In this document: positions 49,654-59,428 of the stretch, piece after piece
Position numbering within the stretch: position 1 is the first letter of the stretch
How the letters are laid out: each line of letters starts with the position of its first letter
Assembly (NCBI RefSeq): GCF_002943465.1
Contig: NZ_PTQY01000001.1
Coordinates: 1-64,000, forward strand
Length of the DNA: 64,000 nt
From: Rhodoferax sp. TS-BS-61-7
Lineage (GTDB): Bacteria; Pseudomonadota; Gammaproteobacteria; Burkholderiales; Burkholderiaceae_C
Direction of reading: 5' to 3'
Program-made: the position numbers and the translations under genes
Notes under the pieces: model-generated
Seen by the model: the letters and a program-made list of their open reading frames with translations, nothing else
What the model was told of the DNA's origin: nothing
Databases searched by the model: none

Positions 49654-51255
49654 TCAGGCAAGCAAATATTGTTGTCCAAGTGCCGTGAATTCTTCGACTT
49701 TAGGGGGTAAACCGGTCTCTTCCACAAGAATTTCACCCACGCGCTGCGCCAAAGTCAGGGCCAGAGCAGCATCGAGGAACAAAAGGCGGGACCTGCGGGC
49801 CAGTACATCCTCAACCGTCACCGCATATTCATAGCGGGCGGCAAAACGCACCATCCCCTCGGTCAACCCCGGTGCGAGTGCAACGTCGGCACCCGGCATC
49901 TGGGCCACGACATCCTGCTCATCTCCGTAACTGGGCAAACCAGGAGGCAGACAGATGGACTGCACGGCCGCACCGCCATGCATCGCTCCCACCAACTTCA
50001 AATTCACCGTAGCGCCCGGCTGGCGCAGAGGCAGCAGCTGCTTATCTGCACATTTTTCGAGCACATCCTCTGCCATGGCCCGGTAGGTCGTCCACTTGCC
50101 ACCCGTCACCGTGACCAACCCGCTGCGACTCACCAACACAGTATGCTCGCGGCTGATCCCTTTCGTGCTGTTGCCGTCGTCCTCTTGCGGCTTAACCAGG
50201 GGTCGCAGCCCCACCCAAATACTTTTGACGTCTGCACGCGTGGGGGCCCGGCGCAGGTAGCGCGCCGACTCGGTCAGGATGAACTCAATCTCTTCCTCAA
50301 AGGCCAGCGGCTCTCGCGCCAAATCATGGCGCGGCGTGTCCGTGGTGCCCAGGATGACCTTGCCCAACCATGGCACCGCGAACAACACCCGCCCATCGGC
50401 GGTTTTAGGCACCATGAGCGCAGTGTCGCCCCCTAGAAATTCACGGTCCACCACGATATGAACACCCTGGCTAGGCGCCACCATGGGCTTGGTGGGCTTA
50501 CGTCCGTCTCCGGCGTTGGCATCCCCATCTTTTTGCCGCAGCTCATCGACCCACACCCCCGTGGCATTGACCACGCAGTGCGCTTGCACCGGGTATTGCC
50601 GGCCCGTCACGGTGTCTTCGCACAAGACACCCTGCACTTTGCCATCTATATACAGAAGATCTGCCGCCCGACAGTAGTTCACCAGCAGCGCCCCCTTGGT
50701 GGCTGCCGTACGTGCCAGAGCCAAGGCCAGGCGGGCGTCATTGAACTGCCCGTCCCAGTACTTCACCCCACCCTTGAGCCCCTGGGCTCGGGCGGTAGGC
50801 AGTAATTTGAGCGTGGCATCGCGCCCCAGAAACTGGGTCTTGCCCAGACCAGCCTTGCCCGCCAGAGCGTCATACGCCACGAGCCCCGCCCCGTAAAACG
50901 GGGTTTCCCACCACTGGTAAGAAGGCATCACGAACGGCAGCGGTTGCGCCAGGTGCGGGGCGTTGTTCAGCAGCGTGGTGCGCTCATGCAGCGCTTCGCG
51001 CACCAGGGAGATATTGCCTTGGGCCAGGTAACGCACGCCACCATGAACAAGCTTGGTGGCTCGCGAGGAGGTGCCCTTGGCAAAGTCATGCGAATCTACC
51101 AACACCACACGGAACCCGCGCGCCGCAGCATCCAGCGCAACGCCCAAGCCGGTAGCGCCACCGCCCACGATGGCGATGTCGTAGATGCGGTCTTCGCCCA
51201 AACGGGCGATCAGCGCCTCTCGGCGGGTGGGCATGGGGGCGGTGACTGGAGGCAT
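49654..51255 (-). CDS. glpD: Aerobic glycerol-3-phosphate dehydrogenase
   Basis: 533 aa, FAD-dependent membrane-associated enzyme that oxidises glycerol 3-phosphate to dihydroxyacetone phosphate and feeds electrons to quinone. The N-terminal FAD motif IYDIAIVGGGATGLGVALDAAARG is clear, with SSRATKLVHGGVRYL and VTVTGGKWTTYRAMAEDVLE later. Divergent from glpR, with a 113-bp shared promoter region. An alternative start lies seven codons later. Confidence 0.96.
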   Translation of the reverse strand: MPPVTAPMPTRREALIARLGEDRIYDIAIVGGGATGLGVALDAAARGFRVVLVDSHDFAKGTSSRATKLVHGGVRYLAQGNISLVREALHERTTLLNNAPHLAQPLPFVMPSYQWWETPFYGAGLVAYDALAGKAGLGKTQFLGRDATLKLLPTARAQGLKGGVKYWDGQFNDARLALALARTAATKGALLVNYCRAADLLYIDGKVQGVLCEDTVTGRQYPVQAHCVVNATGVWVDELRQKDGDANAGDGRKPTKPMVAPSQGVHIVVDREFLGGDTALMVPKTADGRVLFAVPWLGKVILGTTDTPRHDLAREPLAFEEEIEFILTESARYLRRAPTRADVKSIWVGLRPLVKPQEDDGNSTKGISREHTVLVSRSGLVTVTGGKWTTYRAMAEDVLEKCADKQLLPLRQPGATVNLKLVGAMHGGAAVQSICLPPGLPSYGDEQDVVAQMPGADVALAPGLTEGMVRFAARYEYAVTVEDVLARRSRLLFLDAALALTLAQRVGEILVEETGLPPKVEEFTALGQQYLLA

Positions 51256-51282
51256 GGAAAAGGCGAAGTAAAAAGGTGGTCG

Positions 51283-51352
51283 ATGCTATTCTTTTTTGTT
51301 CGTTTTGTCACTTTTCAACGCGATTTCATTCGTTTATAGTTCGCTGCCTCCG
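51283..51352. promoter_or_regulatory. Intergenic glpD-glpR control region with TTCG-type half-sites
   Basis: Within the 113-bp divergent gap TTCG recurs in T-rich contexts: TTTGTTCGTTTTG near 51294, CATTCGTTTA near 51330 and TAGTTCGC near 51338. Enterobacterial GlpR sites contain TTCG half-sites, so these are candidate operators for the GlpR encoded next door. No symmetrical full site is evident. Confidence 0.4.
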
Positions 51353-51368
51353 CTTACATCCTCTGCCC

Positions 51369-52133
51369 ATGACCCCCAATCCTCGCCAACTGACCTTGCT
51401 GTCCCTCGTTCAGGCACAAGGCAGCCTGTCGGTGGAGCAATTGGCGGAGCGATTACAGGTGACGCTGCAAACCGTGCGGCGCGATGTCCAAAAACTGGCG
51501 GATGAGGGCTTGCTGGCACGCTTTCACGGAGGCGTGCGCGTACCCAACTCCACCGTGGAGAACATCGACCACTTGCAACGCGAAACCCTGCATGCGGCCG
51601 GCAAACGGCGCATTGCGCGGGCTATTGCCATGGCGATCCCCAATGACTGCTCATTGATCCTGAACATAGGTACCACCACTGAAGCTGTAGCCCGCGCCCT
51701 GGGCGAGCACAGCGGGCTGCGCGTGATTACCAACAACCTGAACATCGCCCGCATCCTGAGCGTCAGTCCCAAGACCGAAGTCATCGTGACAGGCGGAGTA
51801 GTCCGCGGTCGGGACCAGGGCATCGTGGGCGAAGCGGCGGTGGATTTCATCCGCCAATTCAAGGTGGACCTGGCTGTCATCGGCATTTCCGGCATCGAGG
51901 CCGACGGCACCCTGCGCGACTACGACTACCGGGAGGTAAAGGTGGCGCAAACCATTCTTCACCATGCACGGGAAGTCTGGGTCGCAGCGGACGCCAGCAA
52001 ATTCAACCGCCCGGCCATGGTGGAGGTGGGGCACCTCTCACAGATCGACCGCTTGTTCACCGACGCCGCACCACCTGCCGCGTTTGGCCCGCTGCTGGCA
52101 GACGCCAACGTACAACTGCACATTGCGGACTGA
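51369..52133 (+). CDS. glpR: DeoR-family glycerol-3-phosphate regulon repressor
   Basis: 254 aa with the DeoR HTH (NPRQLTLLSLVQAQGSLSV, VTLQTVRRDVQKLADEGLL, RFHGGV) and a sugar-phosphate-sensing domain (LILNIGTTTEAVARAL, VIVTGGVVRGRDQGIVG). It is expected to repress glpD and itself or glpK in the absence of glycerol 3-phosphate. ATG at 51369 puts the HTH at the normal place; 21 bp separate it from glpK. Confidence 0.93.
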   Translation: MTPNPRQLTLLSLVQAQGSLSVEQLAERLQVTLQTVRRDVQKLADEGLLARFHGGVRVPNSTVENIDHLQRETLHAAGKRRIARAIAMAIPNDCSLILNIGTTTEAVARALGEHSGLRVITNNLNIARILSVSPKTEVIVTGGVVRGRDQGIVGEAAVDFIRQFKVDLAVIGISGIEADGTLRDYDYREVKVAQTILHHAREVWVAADASKFNRPAMVEVGHLSQIDRLFTDAAPPAAFGPLLADANVQLHIAD

Positions 52134-52154
52134 CCGCCCCCCATGGAGACACAC

Positions 52155-53654
52155 ATGCCCCAGCCCACTTACCTGCTCGCCCTCGACCAAGGCACCTCCA
52201 GCTCCCGCAGCATCGTGTTCGACCCCAGTGGCCGCACCGTTGCCATGGCGCAAAAGGAACTGACCCAGATTTACCCCCAGCCCGGCTGGGTGGAGCACGA
52301 CGCGCTGGAGATCTGGCGCATCCAGCTCGCCACCGCAAAAGAGGCACTGGCAAAGGCCGGCATTACCGCGGCGCAGGTGAAAGCCGTGGGCATTACCAAC
52401 CAGCGCGAGACCACGGTGGTGTGGAACCGCAAGACCGGTGTGCCCATCCACCACGCCATCGTCTGGCAAGACCGCCGCGCCGAACCCACCTGTGTGGAGC
52501 TGCGCGCACGGGGCCTGGCCGACACCATCCGCGACAAAACCGGCCTGCTGGTGGACGCCTACTTCTCGGGCACCAAACTCAAGTGGATTCTGGACAACGT
52601 CCCCGGCGCGCGCGCGCAGGCCGCCAATGGCGAGCTGGCGTTTGGCACCATCGACAGCTGGCTGATCTGGCAGCTCACTGAGGGTCGGGTGCATGTGACG
52701 GACGTCAGCAATGCCTCGCGCACCATGCTATTTAATGTGCACACCAATCGGTGGGACGAGGACCTGTTGGCCGCGCTGGACATTCCCGCCAGCCTGATGC
52801 CCACGGTGCAACCCTCGGCCTCGCTGTTTGGCGAGGTGGCGCCCGCGCTGCTGGGCCATGCGATTCCCATTGGTGGTGTGGCGGGTGACCAGCAAAGCGC
52901 CCTGTTTGGCCAGGCCTGCTTCAAGGCCGGCATGGTGAAGAACACCTACGGCACGGGCTGCTTCATGCTTATGCACACGGGCAATACCTTCCAGACCTCC
53001 GAGAACGGCCTCATCACCACCAGCGCCGCGCAAACCACCGTGAAACCCGAATTCGCGCTGGAAGGCAGTGTGTTCGTGGGCGGTGCCGTGGTGCAGTGGC
53101 TGCGCGACGGGCTGCACGCCATTCAGGGCAGCGGCGAGGTGCAAAGCTTGGCGCAAAGCGTGCCCGACTCGGGCGGTGTCATCGTGGTGCCGGCCTTCAC
53201 CGGCTTGGGCGCACCCTACTGGAAACCCGATGCCCGTGGCTCCATTACAGGCCTCACCCGGGGTTCTACCCTTGCCCACATTGCGCGGGCCGCTCTCGAA
53301 AGCATAGCATTCCAAAGCGCCGCACTGCTGCAAGCCATGAGCCGCGACGCCGTGCGCGCGGGCGGTGCCCAGGTGTCAGAGCTGCGCGTGGACGGTGGTG
53401 CGTGTGTGAACGATTTGCTGATGCAGTTCCAGGCCGACTTGCTGGGCATTCCCGTGGTGCGCCCCGCCGTGACAGAGACCACCGCCCTGGGTGCAGCCTA
53501 CCTGGCCGGGCTAACCACCGGTGTGTATGCCGGCACCAGCGAGCTGACCGATCTGTGGAAGGCCGAGCGCCGCTTCTTACCTACCCTGGCCCCGGCCCGA
53601 GCCAAGGAGCTGATGGACCGCTGGGAACACGCGGTGCGGCAAACCACGCTGTAA
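52155..53654 (+). CDS. glpK: Glycerol kinase
   Basis: 499 aa; phosphorylates glycerol with ATP. FGGY-family signatures are [57 protein letters not shown] and [18 protein letters not shown] at 52155 has GGAGA 5 bases upstream; an earlier in-frame ATG at 52143 lacks it. No glpF facilitator gene is present between glpR and proC. Confidence 0.97.
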   Translation: MPQPTYLLALDQGTSSSRSIVFDPSGRTVAMAQKELTQIYPQPGWVEHDALEIWRIQLATAKEALAKAGITAAQVKAVGITNQRETTVVWNRKTGVPIHHAIVWQDRRAEPTCVELRARGLADTIRDKTGLLVDAYFSGTKLKWILDNVPGARAQAANGELAFGTIDSWLIWQLTEGRVHVTDVSNASRTMLFNVHTNRWDEDLLAALDIPASLMPTVQPSASLFGEVAPALLGHAIPIGGVAGDQQSALFGQACFKAGMVKNTYGTGCFMLMHTGNTFQTSENGLITTSAAQTTVKPEFALEGSVFVGGAVVQWLRDGLHAIQGSGEVQSLAQSVPDSGGVIVVPAFTGLGAPYWKPDARGSITGLTRGSTLAHIARAALESIAFQSAALLQAMSRDAVRAGGAQVSELRVDGGACVNDLLMQFQADLLGIPVVRPAVTETTALGAAYLAGLTTGVYAGTSELTDLWKAERRFLPTLAPARAKELMDRWEHAVRQTTL

Positions 53655-53733
53655 GCCGCTGTTGGGCTTGGGCGGGCGCCTTTGGATAGACTCAGGCGCT
53701 CCACACCACAGCACCATTCTCAGAGGACACACC

Positions 53734-54549
53734 ATGGGCAAGCGCATTGCATTCATAGGCGGCGGCAATATGGCCAGCGCCATCATTGGCGGGCTGCTCC
53801 GCCAGGGCTTTGCGGCCAGCCAGATTGACGTGGTGGAGCCCTGGGCCGAGGCACGCGAGCGCCTGCAGGCTGACTTTGGCATTGCCGCGCAGGCCGAGGC
53901 CGGCGCCTTCCTCGCGCAGGCCGACCTGATCGTCTGGGCCGTGAAACCGCAAACCTTCAAGGACGCGGCCGCCGCCGTGGCCGCGCACAACACCGGCGCA
54001 CTGCACCTGAGCGTGGCGGCCGGCATTCCCAGCAGCAGCATTGCTGCCTGGCTGGGCAGCGAACGCATCATCCGCACCATGCCCAACACGCCCGCCCTCA
54101 TCGGGAAAGGCATCACTGCGCTGTATGCCCGCCCCGCGGTCACCCAGGCCGACAAGGACTGGGCCGACGAGGTGATTGCCACCACCGGCGCCACCGTGTG
54201 GCTGACGGCCGAAGCGCAGCTGGACGCGGTCACCGCCATCAGCGGCTCCGGTCCGGCCTATATGTTCTATTTCATGGAGGCCATGACCGAAGCCGGCGCC
54301 CAGATGGGCCTGGAGCGCGAACAGGCCTACCAGTTGGCCGTGGCCACCTTCATTGGTGCGGGCGAACTGGCCCGCGCCTCCACCGAGCCGCCCGAAACCC
54401 TGCGCGCCAAGGTCACCTCCAAGGGTGGCACCACCTATGCCGCCATCACCTCCATGGACGAAAGCGGCGTGAAGGCCCTGTTTGCCAAGGCCCTGTTTGC
54501 CGCGCAGAAGCGCGCGGGCGAGCTGGGCGAGGAATTCGGCGGGGCTTGA
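53734..54549 (+). CDS. proC: Pyrroline-5-carboxylate reductase
   Basis: 271 aa; last step of proline synthesis, NAD(P)H dependent. Rossmann start RIAFIGGGNMASAIIGGLL, then WAVKPQTFKDA, RTMPNTPALIGKGI and the C-terminal signature VTAISGSGPAYMFYFMEAM. CAGAGGAC precedes the ATG. Likely its own transcription unit. Repeat copy R7 follows within 15 bases of the stop. Confidence 0.96.
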   Translation: MGKRIAFIGGGNMASAIIGGLLRQGFAASQIDVVEPWAEARERLQADFGIAAQAEAGAFLAQADLIVWAVKPQTFKDAAAAVAAHNTGALHLSVAAGIPSSSIAAWLGSERIIRTMPNTPALIGKGITALYARPAVTQADKDWADEVIATTGATVWLTAEAQLDAVTAISGSGPAYMFYFMEAMTEAGAQMGLEREQAYQLAVATFIGAGELARASTEPPETLRAKVTSKGGTTYAAITSMDESGVKALFAKALFAAQKRAGELGEEFGGA

Positions 54550-54564
54550 TTTTCAAGACTTTTA

Positions 54565-54613
54565 GGCCTCTAGCGCCCGTAGATACTGCGCAAATAGCTT
54601 CTCTTTTGATAGC
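54565..54613 (+). repeat. 49-bp dispersed repeat, copy R7
   Basis: Runs GGCCTCTAGCGCCCGTAGA, TACTGCGCAAATAGCTTCT, CTTTTGATAGC. One of the two copies closest to the apparent consensus at the 5' end. Intergenic, between proC and the DUF2164 gene. Confidence 0.82.
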
Positions 54614-54630
54614 ACCCGGAGCCCCTTCCT

Positions 54631-54894
54631 ATGGCCATTGATATTTCCAAAGAGGCGCGCAAGCAGGCCATCGCCTCCATCGAGCGCTACTTCCGCGAGA
54701 ACATGGACGAGCCCATCGGCAACGTGGCCGCCGGTGCACTGCTGGGCTTTTTCCTGGAAGAGGTGGGCCCGCTGGTCTACAACCAGGCGGTGACCGATGT
54801 GCAGGACCGACTGCAGGCACGCGTGATGGAAGTGGACGTGGAAGTGCACGAACCCGAGTTCACCTACTGGCGCAGGTTCGACCGCAAACGTTGA
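54631..54894 (+). CDS. DUF2164 family protein
   Basis: 87 aa, small soluble protein. SIERYFRENMDEPIGNVAAG and LEEVGPLVYNQAVTDVQDRL match the DUF2164 pattern. Function not established for the family. It begins 17 bases after repeat R7; a short leader supplied by the repeat could contribute to its mRNA. Confidence 0.85.
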   Translation: MAIDISKEARKQAIASIERYFRENMDEPIGNVAAGALLGFFLEEVGPLVYNQAVTDVQDRLQARVMEVDVEVHEPEFTYWRRFDRKR

Positions 54895-55024
54895 AGCGAG
54901 CACCTGCCCACACGCCGCCCCCGCGCGTGGTTTGACCACTTGGCCAAAGCCGCGGCGCAACACGCAAAAAGCTGGCAACCGCCCAAATCGCAGGGGTACA
55001 CTGACCCTAGCCACCGGCACAGCA

Positions 55025-56248
55025 ATGATTGCCGCCAGCCAACACTGCCACCTTGGGGAACCGTTTTTGGGACAGGTCGACATCACGTTGTTCTACATGG
55101 ACATGGTGCTCACCACGATGTGGGCATTTTCCTGGGGCGTTATTGGCGGGGCCATGAAGATGGCACCCAAGGCCACCATCCGGTTTTGTGTGGCCAACCT
55201 GCTGTTTGCCGGCACCGTGGCGCTGCTGGTGCAACGCACGGCCACTCCCAGCTACCTGCATTACCAAGGCGTCGAATGGCTGGTCTTCATGGGCCTGGCG
55301 GCTTTCCACAGCGGCATCGTCTACCTGGTGCGGCTGGACGAGCTGCCCACGCTGGCGCGGCGCATTGGCCCCATCCTGATCGCCATGGTGATCACCCTGC
55401 AGGTGGCCCCCGAAGGCAGCTCCTACATGGTGCGGGCCATCGTGTTTTCGCTCACGGTGGCAGCTCTCACCTTCAACTGTTTCTGGGACTGCTACCGCGG
55501 CCTGCGCAACGACCAGTTTTCGGCCACCGTTCGCTGGGCCATCAGCGGCCCTTTTTTGCTGGCCACATTGGCCATGTTGGCGCGCACACTGCTGGTGCTG
55601 CTGGAAGGGCCTCCACCGTCGAATGCGGTCTTTGTGCAGGTCCCGCACTTCACGCCATTTCTGTGGATGCTGACCGTGATCGTCATGGCCATGAACATCA
55701 CCATGGCGGGCCTGACCGCCGGGCGCCTCGTCAAGCGCTTTCGCAGCCTGGCCGAGCAGGACCACCTGACCGGCTGCCTGAACCGTGCCTCGATAGAGGA
55801 GCGCCTGAGCATTGAACTGGAGCGCACCCACCGCAGCGGCGAACCTGTGGCCTGCGTGTTTTTTGACCTGGACCACTTCAAAGACATCAACGACCGCCAC
55901 GGCCACGAAACCGGCGACCGCGCGCTGTGCCATGTGGTGGAGGTGGTGCAAAGCCGGCTGCGCACCGTGGATGCGCTGGGCCGCTTTGGCGGCGAAGAGT
56001 TCATGGTGCTGATGCCAGGCACCCACATCACCGGCGCCCGCGAAGCCGCCAACCGCATGCGCCTGGCCCTGGAGGAGACCCCGCTGCAGGTGCAAGACAC
56101 CAGCATCTCTCTCACCGCCAGCTTTGGTGCTGCCGTGCTGGGCTCCAAAGAAAGCCAAGCCAGCGTGCTGCGCCGCGCCGACGCCGCCATGTACCTGGCC
56201 AAACGCAATGGGCGCAACCGGGTGGAGATCTCGCTGGAGCAGGTGTGA
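55025..56248 (+). CDS. Membrane-anchored diguanylate cyclase
   Basis: 407 aa from the ATG used here. About seven membrane helices fill residues 25-235, then a GGDEF domain (about 240-405) with the active site FGGEEFMVL and an RxxD inhibitory site (RTVD) five residues before it. FFDLDHFKDINDRHGHETGD is the metal- and GTP-binding region. It should make cyclic di-GMP with product inhibition. The N-terminal region does not match a sensor domain I know. The start is uncertain because no ribosome-binding site is clear; TTG at 54932 and ATG at 55097 are alternatives. Confidence 0.88.
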   Translation: MIAASQHCHLGEPFLGQVDITLFYMDMVLTTMWAFSWGVIGGAMKMAPKATIRFCVANLLFAGTVALLVQRTATPSYLHYQGVEWLVFMGLAAFHSGIVYLVRLDELPTLARRIGPILIAMVITLQVAPEGSSYMVRAIVFSLTVAALTFNCFWDCYRGLRNDQFSATVRWAISGPFLLATLAMLARTLLVLLEGPPPSNAVFVQVPHFTPFLWMLTVIVMAMNITMAGLTAGRLVKRFRSLAEQDHLTGCLNRASIEERLSIELERTHRSGEPVACVFFDLDHFKDINDRHGHETGDRALCHVVEVVQSRLRTVDALGRFGGEEFMVLMPGTHITGAREAANRMRLALEETPLQVQDTSISLTASFGAAVLGSKESQASVLRRADAAMYLAKRNGRNRVEISLEQV

Positions 56249-56266
56249 GAACAACCTTGCGGGCGC

Positions 56267-56296
56267 AAAAAAACCTGCTGGATCGCAGCAGGTTTT
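56267..56296. terminator. Bidirectional terminator between converging genes
   Basis: AAAACCTGCTG pairs with CAGCAGGTTTT around GATCG. With the A-run before and T-run after, it ends both the diguanylate cyclase transcript and the PEP-CTERM transcript. Confidence 0.88.
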
Positions 56297-56316
56297 GTAA
56301 GGGCAAGGCGTTGGCG

Positions 56317-56922
56317 TCAGACGCGCTTGCGGCGGCGAACCATGGCGCCAATGGCACCCAAACCAGCCAGCAGCATGGCAAAGGTTTCTGGTTCGGGTAC
56401 AGCAGTCACATGTAACGCTCCGACAAGGGACAAGGAGGGAACGGTTCCACCTTGAGCTGAGTCGAGTCCGATGGACTGATACTGCAAATTGGCACCGTTC
56501 GCGATACCAAATGCCGAGAAGTCCACATATGCGACATTCAGTGCATAACCACCGGCCGAGTAGCCCGTAGCCACGGTCTGAAACGACAGCGTTTGGGTGC
56601 CAAAACTCACTTTCACGGTATCAGCGACACCCAATTCAAAAATAGCCAAATCTGCGCCCGAGCCATTGAACACGTTGTTGTCCGTGAAGCCGAGCAACAC
56701 ACTGGCACCAGGCGTGAAGGAAAAGGCATACGTTCCAGGATCGGTATCAGTCAGTACCTGGGCCACGCTGCCACCCGATGTGGTGTAGCTGCCAAATGAG
56801 TAATACAGGGCGTCGGCAAATGCGTTGTCGGCAAAACTGATGCCGCCCACCGTCGTCGTCGCGCTGGCGCCCATGGCGGCTACGGCCAAGGCTGCTGCGG
56901 TCAATACACGTTTAATTTTCAT
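56317..56922 (-). CDS. PEP-CTERM sorting domain protein (secreted)
   Basis: 201 aa. Signal peptide ends near residue 22 (ALAVAAMGASA). The body is a Gly/Ser/Thr-rich beta-type domain with no named match. The C terminus carries a PEP-CTERM signal: VPEPETFAMLLAGLG, a hydrophobic helix, then RRRKRV. Family knowledge: such signals are cut by exosortase EpsH in exopolysaccharide-making bacteria. No exosortase gene is in the window. GGGGAG precedes the ATG. Confidence 0.88.
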   Translation of the reverse strand: MKIKRVLTAAALAVAAMGASATTTVGGISFADNAFADALYYSFGSYTTSGGSVAQVLTDTDPGTYAFSFTPGASVLLGFTDNNVFNGSGADLAIFELGVADTVKVSFGTQTLSFQTVATGYSAGGYALNVAYVDFSAFGIANGANLQYQSIGLDSAQGGTVPSLSLVGALHVTAVPEPETFAMLLAGLGAIGAMVRRRKRV

Positions 56923-57026
56923 GAAAACTCCCCAAAGAACCGGAATGCACCGGAGGTTGGGGTGAAATTTATATCTCCGTCCGCCGCCCCACAATAGTTC
57001 CTTTGGATGACTAGTTCCTTCGGATG

Positions 57027-57971
57027 TCAGGGCGTGGGAATTTGCCAGAACCCCGGCGCCCCATACCGTTCCTTGATGAAGTCGATCCAGAGCCGCACGC
57101 GCAGCGGCAGGTGTTTGCGCTGGGGAAACACGGCGTAGATGCCGTTGGGTGGGGCGGCGTAGTCCTCCAGCACCGCCACCAGTTGGCCGGCGGCAATTTC
57201 GGCTTCCACCTCCCAGGTGCTGCGCCAGGCAATACCCAAACCAGCCAGGCACCAGTCGTGCAACACCTGGCCGTCGCTGCAGTCCAGCGGGCCGGCGGGT
57301 TTGAGGTAGGCCACCTCGCCCTCCTTACCTGCAGCGCCCTTGGTGCCTGCGGGCAGCTTGAAGGCCCAGCCCCGGGTTTGCGAGGCATCGCTGGACAGCG
57401 TGAGGCAGTGAAACTTGGCCAAGTCGGCCGGCGTTTGCGGTGTGCCGTGGCGCTTCAGGTAGGCCGGCGTGGCCACGCACAGGCGGCGGTTGTCGGCCAT
57501 GCGCACGCTCACCAGGGATGAGTCGGGCATGTCGCCCACACGCACCGCGCAGTCAAAGCCCTCGCCCGCAATGTCCACCACGCGGTCACTGAGATTCAGC
57601 GACACAGTCACCTCGGGGTGCAGCGCGCGGAACTTGGGCACCAGCGGTGCCACATGGCGGCGGCCAAAACCGGCCGGCGCGGTGATGCGCAGGTGGCCGC
57701 TGGCCTTGATACCACCGGCGCTGACACTGGCTTCGGCATTGGCCACGTCGGCAATGATGCGCTGGCAGTCTTCCAGAAACGCACTGCCCTCATGCGTGAG
57801 CGTGATGCGCCGCGTGGTGCGGATCAAGAGCTTCACGCCCAGACGTTCTTCCAGCCCGTCCAGGCGGCGGCCCATGATGGCCGGGGCCACACCTTCGGCG
57901 TTGGCGGCCGCGGTCAGGCTGCCGCGGGTGGCCACCGACACAAAGGATTCGAGCTGTTTGAGTTTGTCCAT
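57027..57971 (-). CDS. LysR-family transcriptional regulator (CrgA-like group)
   Basis: 314 aa. HTH at residues 1-60 (LKQLESFVSVATRGSLTAAA, PAIMGRRLDGLEERLGVKLL) and inducer domain later (GHLRITAPAGFGRRHVAPLV, WRSTWEVEAEIAAGQLVAVL). The CrgA/LrhA-like group often controls the adjacent gene. The nearest neighbours are the PEP-CTERM gene and the CoA-transferase, both on the same strand, so the target is not evident. Confidence 0.92.
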   Translation of the reverse strand: MDKLKQLESFVSVATRGSLTAAANAEGVAPAIMGRRLDGLEERLGVKLLIRTTRRITLTHEGSAFLEDCQRIIADVANAEASVSAGGIKASGHLRITAPAGFGRRHVAPLVPKFRALHPEVTVSLNLSDRVVDIAGEGFDCAVRVGDMPDSSLVSVRMADNRRLCVATPAYLKRHGTPQTPADLAKFHCLTLSSDASQTRGWAFKLPAGTKGAAGKEGEVAYLKPAGPLDCSDGQVLHDWCLAGLGIAWRSTWEVEAEIAAGQLVAVLEDYAAPPNGIYAVFPQRKHLPLRVRLWIDFIKERYGAPGFWQIPTP

Positions 57972-57999
57972 GGCTAGCCCGCCACTTCATGCATAAATT

Positions 58000-58048
58000 G
58001 GCCTCTAGCACCCGTAGATATTGCGCAAACAGCTATCATTTTCATAGC
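58000..58048 (+). repeat. 49-bp dispersed repeat, copy R8, overlapping a stop codon
   Basis: Runs GGCCTCTAGCACCCGTAGA, TATTGCGCAAACAGCTATC, ATTTTCATAGC. Its last seven bases contain the TGA stop of the minus-strand CoA-transferase (58042-58044) and part of the codon before it. Confidence 0.85.
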
Positions 58049-59238
58049 ACCACGCCTTCCGCATGCAGCGCTGCCACATCCGCCCCGGAGTAGCCCAGGC
58101 TTTGCAGCAGCGCGTCGGTGTGTTCGCCCAGCTTGGGCGGGTCCAGCCGCAGGCCCAGGCGCGCGCCATCCAGGGTGATGGGCAGCAGCGGCACCTGGGT
58201 CTGCCGGCCGTCGGGCAGCTCCATGGGTGCCAGGCCGCCGGTTTGCTGCAGGTGTGGGTCGTCAAACAAATGCTGCGGATCGGTGATGGGCGCAAACGGC
58301 AGGCCCACTTTTTCAAAGCGCTCGGACAGCTCCGCGCGGTTGAATTGGGCCAGGCGCTGGCGCAGCTCGGGGATGAGCCAGCTGCGGGCCAGCACGCGGT
58401 CGTTGTTGGTGGTGACGCGCGGGTCGGCAAACAGGTCGGCGTAGCCGAAAGCCTCGCAAAAGGTCTTCCACTGCCCGTCACCCACCACGGCCAAAAAGAT
58501 CTGTTCGTTGTTTTTGACACTGAACACGTCGTAAATGCCCCAGGGCGAGATGCGCTCGGGCATGGGAGCCGCGGCCTTGCCGGTCACGGCGAACTGCATC
58601 ATGTGCTGGGCGACGAGAAAGATGTTGTTCTCGAACAGCGCGCTCTGCACTTCCTGGCCCTTGCCGGTTTGCTGGCGCTGCATCAGCGCGGCCATGGCAC
58701 CAATCGCGCCGAACATGCCACCCATGATGTCGTTGACGCTGGAGCCCGCCCGTAGCGGGTCGCCGGGCCGCCCGGTCATGTAGGCCAGGCCGCCCATCAT
58801 CTGCACCACCTCGTCCAGCGCGGTGCGGTGGTCGTAGGGGCCGGGCAAAAAGCCCTTGTGGCTCACGTAAATGAGGCGCTCGTCCAGCTTGCTCAAAGAC
58901 GCGTAATCCAGCCCCAGCTTCTGCATGGTCTCGGTCTTGAAGTTTTCGCTCACGATGTCGGCCGTGGCGATGAGCTTGAGCACAATCTCGCGGCCCTTGG
59001 GACTTTTCAGGTCCACCGCAATGCTTTTTTTGTTGCGGTTGAACAGCGGGTAAAAGCCTGCGCCGCTGCCCAGCAGCTTGCGCGTGCTGTCGCCGGCCAG
59101 CGGCTCCACCTTGATGACCTCGGCGCCCAGGTCGCCCAGCGTCATGCCGCAGGTGGGGCCCATCACCATGTGGGTGAACTCAACAACGCGGATGCCGGCG
59201 AGCGGCAGGTTTTTGGAAGGGCTTGGGTCGGATGTCAT
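58042..59238 (-). CDS. CaiB/BaiF family (class III) CoA-transferase
   Basis: 398 aa. Class III CoA-transferase signatures: VVEFTHMVMGPTCGMTLGDLGAEVIKVE at the N terminus with the catalytic Asp of the family further in, FNRNKKSIAVDLKSPKGREI and VSENFKTETMQKLGLDY. It moves CoA between acyl donors and acceptors; the substrate is unknown and no partner hydratase or mutase gene is close. The end of the coding region is defined by repeat R8. A palindrome, GTCAAT-T-ATTGAC, lies about 105 bp upstream at 59343-59355. Confidence 0.93.
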   Translation of the reverse strand: MTSDPSPSKNLPLAGIRVVEFTHMVMGPTCGMTLGDLGAEVIKVEPLAGDSTRKLLGSGAGFYPLFNRNKKSIAVDLKSPKGREIVLKLIATADIVSENFKTETMQKLGLDYASLSKLDERLIYVSHKGFLPGPYDHRTALDEVVQMMGGLAYMTGRPGDPLRAGSSVNDIMGGMFGAIGAMAALMQRQQTGKGQEVQSALFENNIFLVAQHMMQFAVTGKAAAPMPERISPWGIYDVFSVKNNEQIFLAVVGDGQWKTFCEAFGYADLFADPRVTTNNDRVLARSWLIPELRQRLAQFNRAELSERFEKVGLPFAPITDPQHLFDDPHLQQTGGLAPMELPDGRQTQVPLLPITLDGARLGLRLDPPKLGEHTDALLQSLGYSGADVAALHAEGVVL

Positions 59239-59342
59239 GCGGTACTGTCAATCAATCAACGCGCTTCCGGGCAACGGAAGGCGAGGAAAATTCGGGGGCT
59301 GCACCCGCACCAACGATGCGCTGCGCAGCCCGCAAACTTTAC

Positions 59343-59355
59343 GTCAATTATTGAC
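59343..59355. promoter_or_regulatory. 13-bp palindrome upstream of the CoA-transferase
   Basis: GTCAAT and ATTGAC are exact complements around one base. A related TGTCAAT occurs at 59246 near the start codon. Possible operator of a GntR- or TetR-type regulator; short enough to arise by chance in this 190-bp gap. Confidence 0.35.
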
Positions 59356-59428
59356 AGGGCTTCGCGCCCTGGTTTGGCCCTCCTCCAGCAAGGATGAGAG
59401 CCCTCCAACCGCTAAGCGGTGCGCCGGA

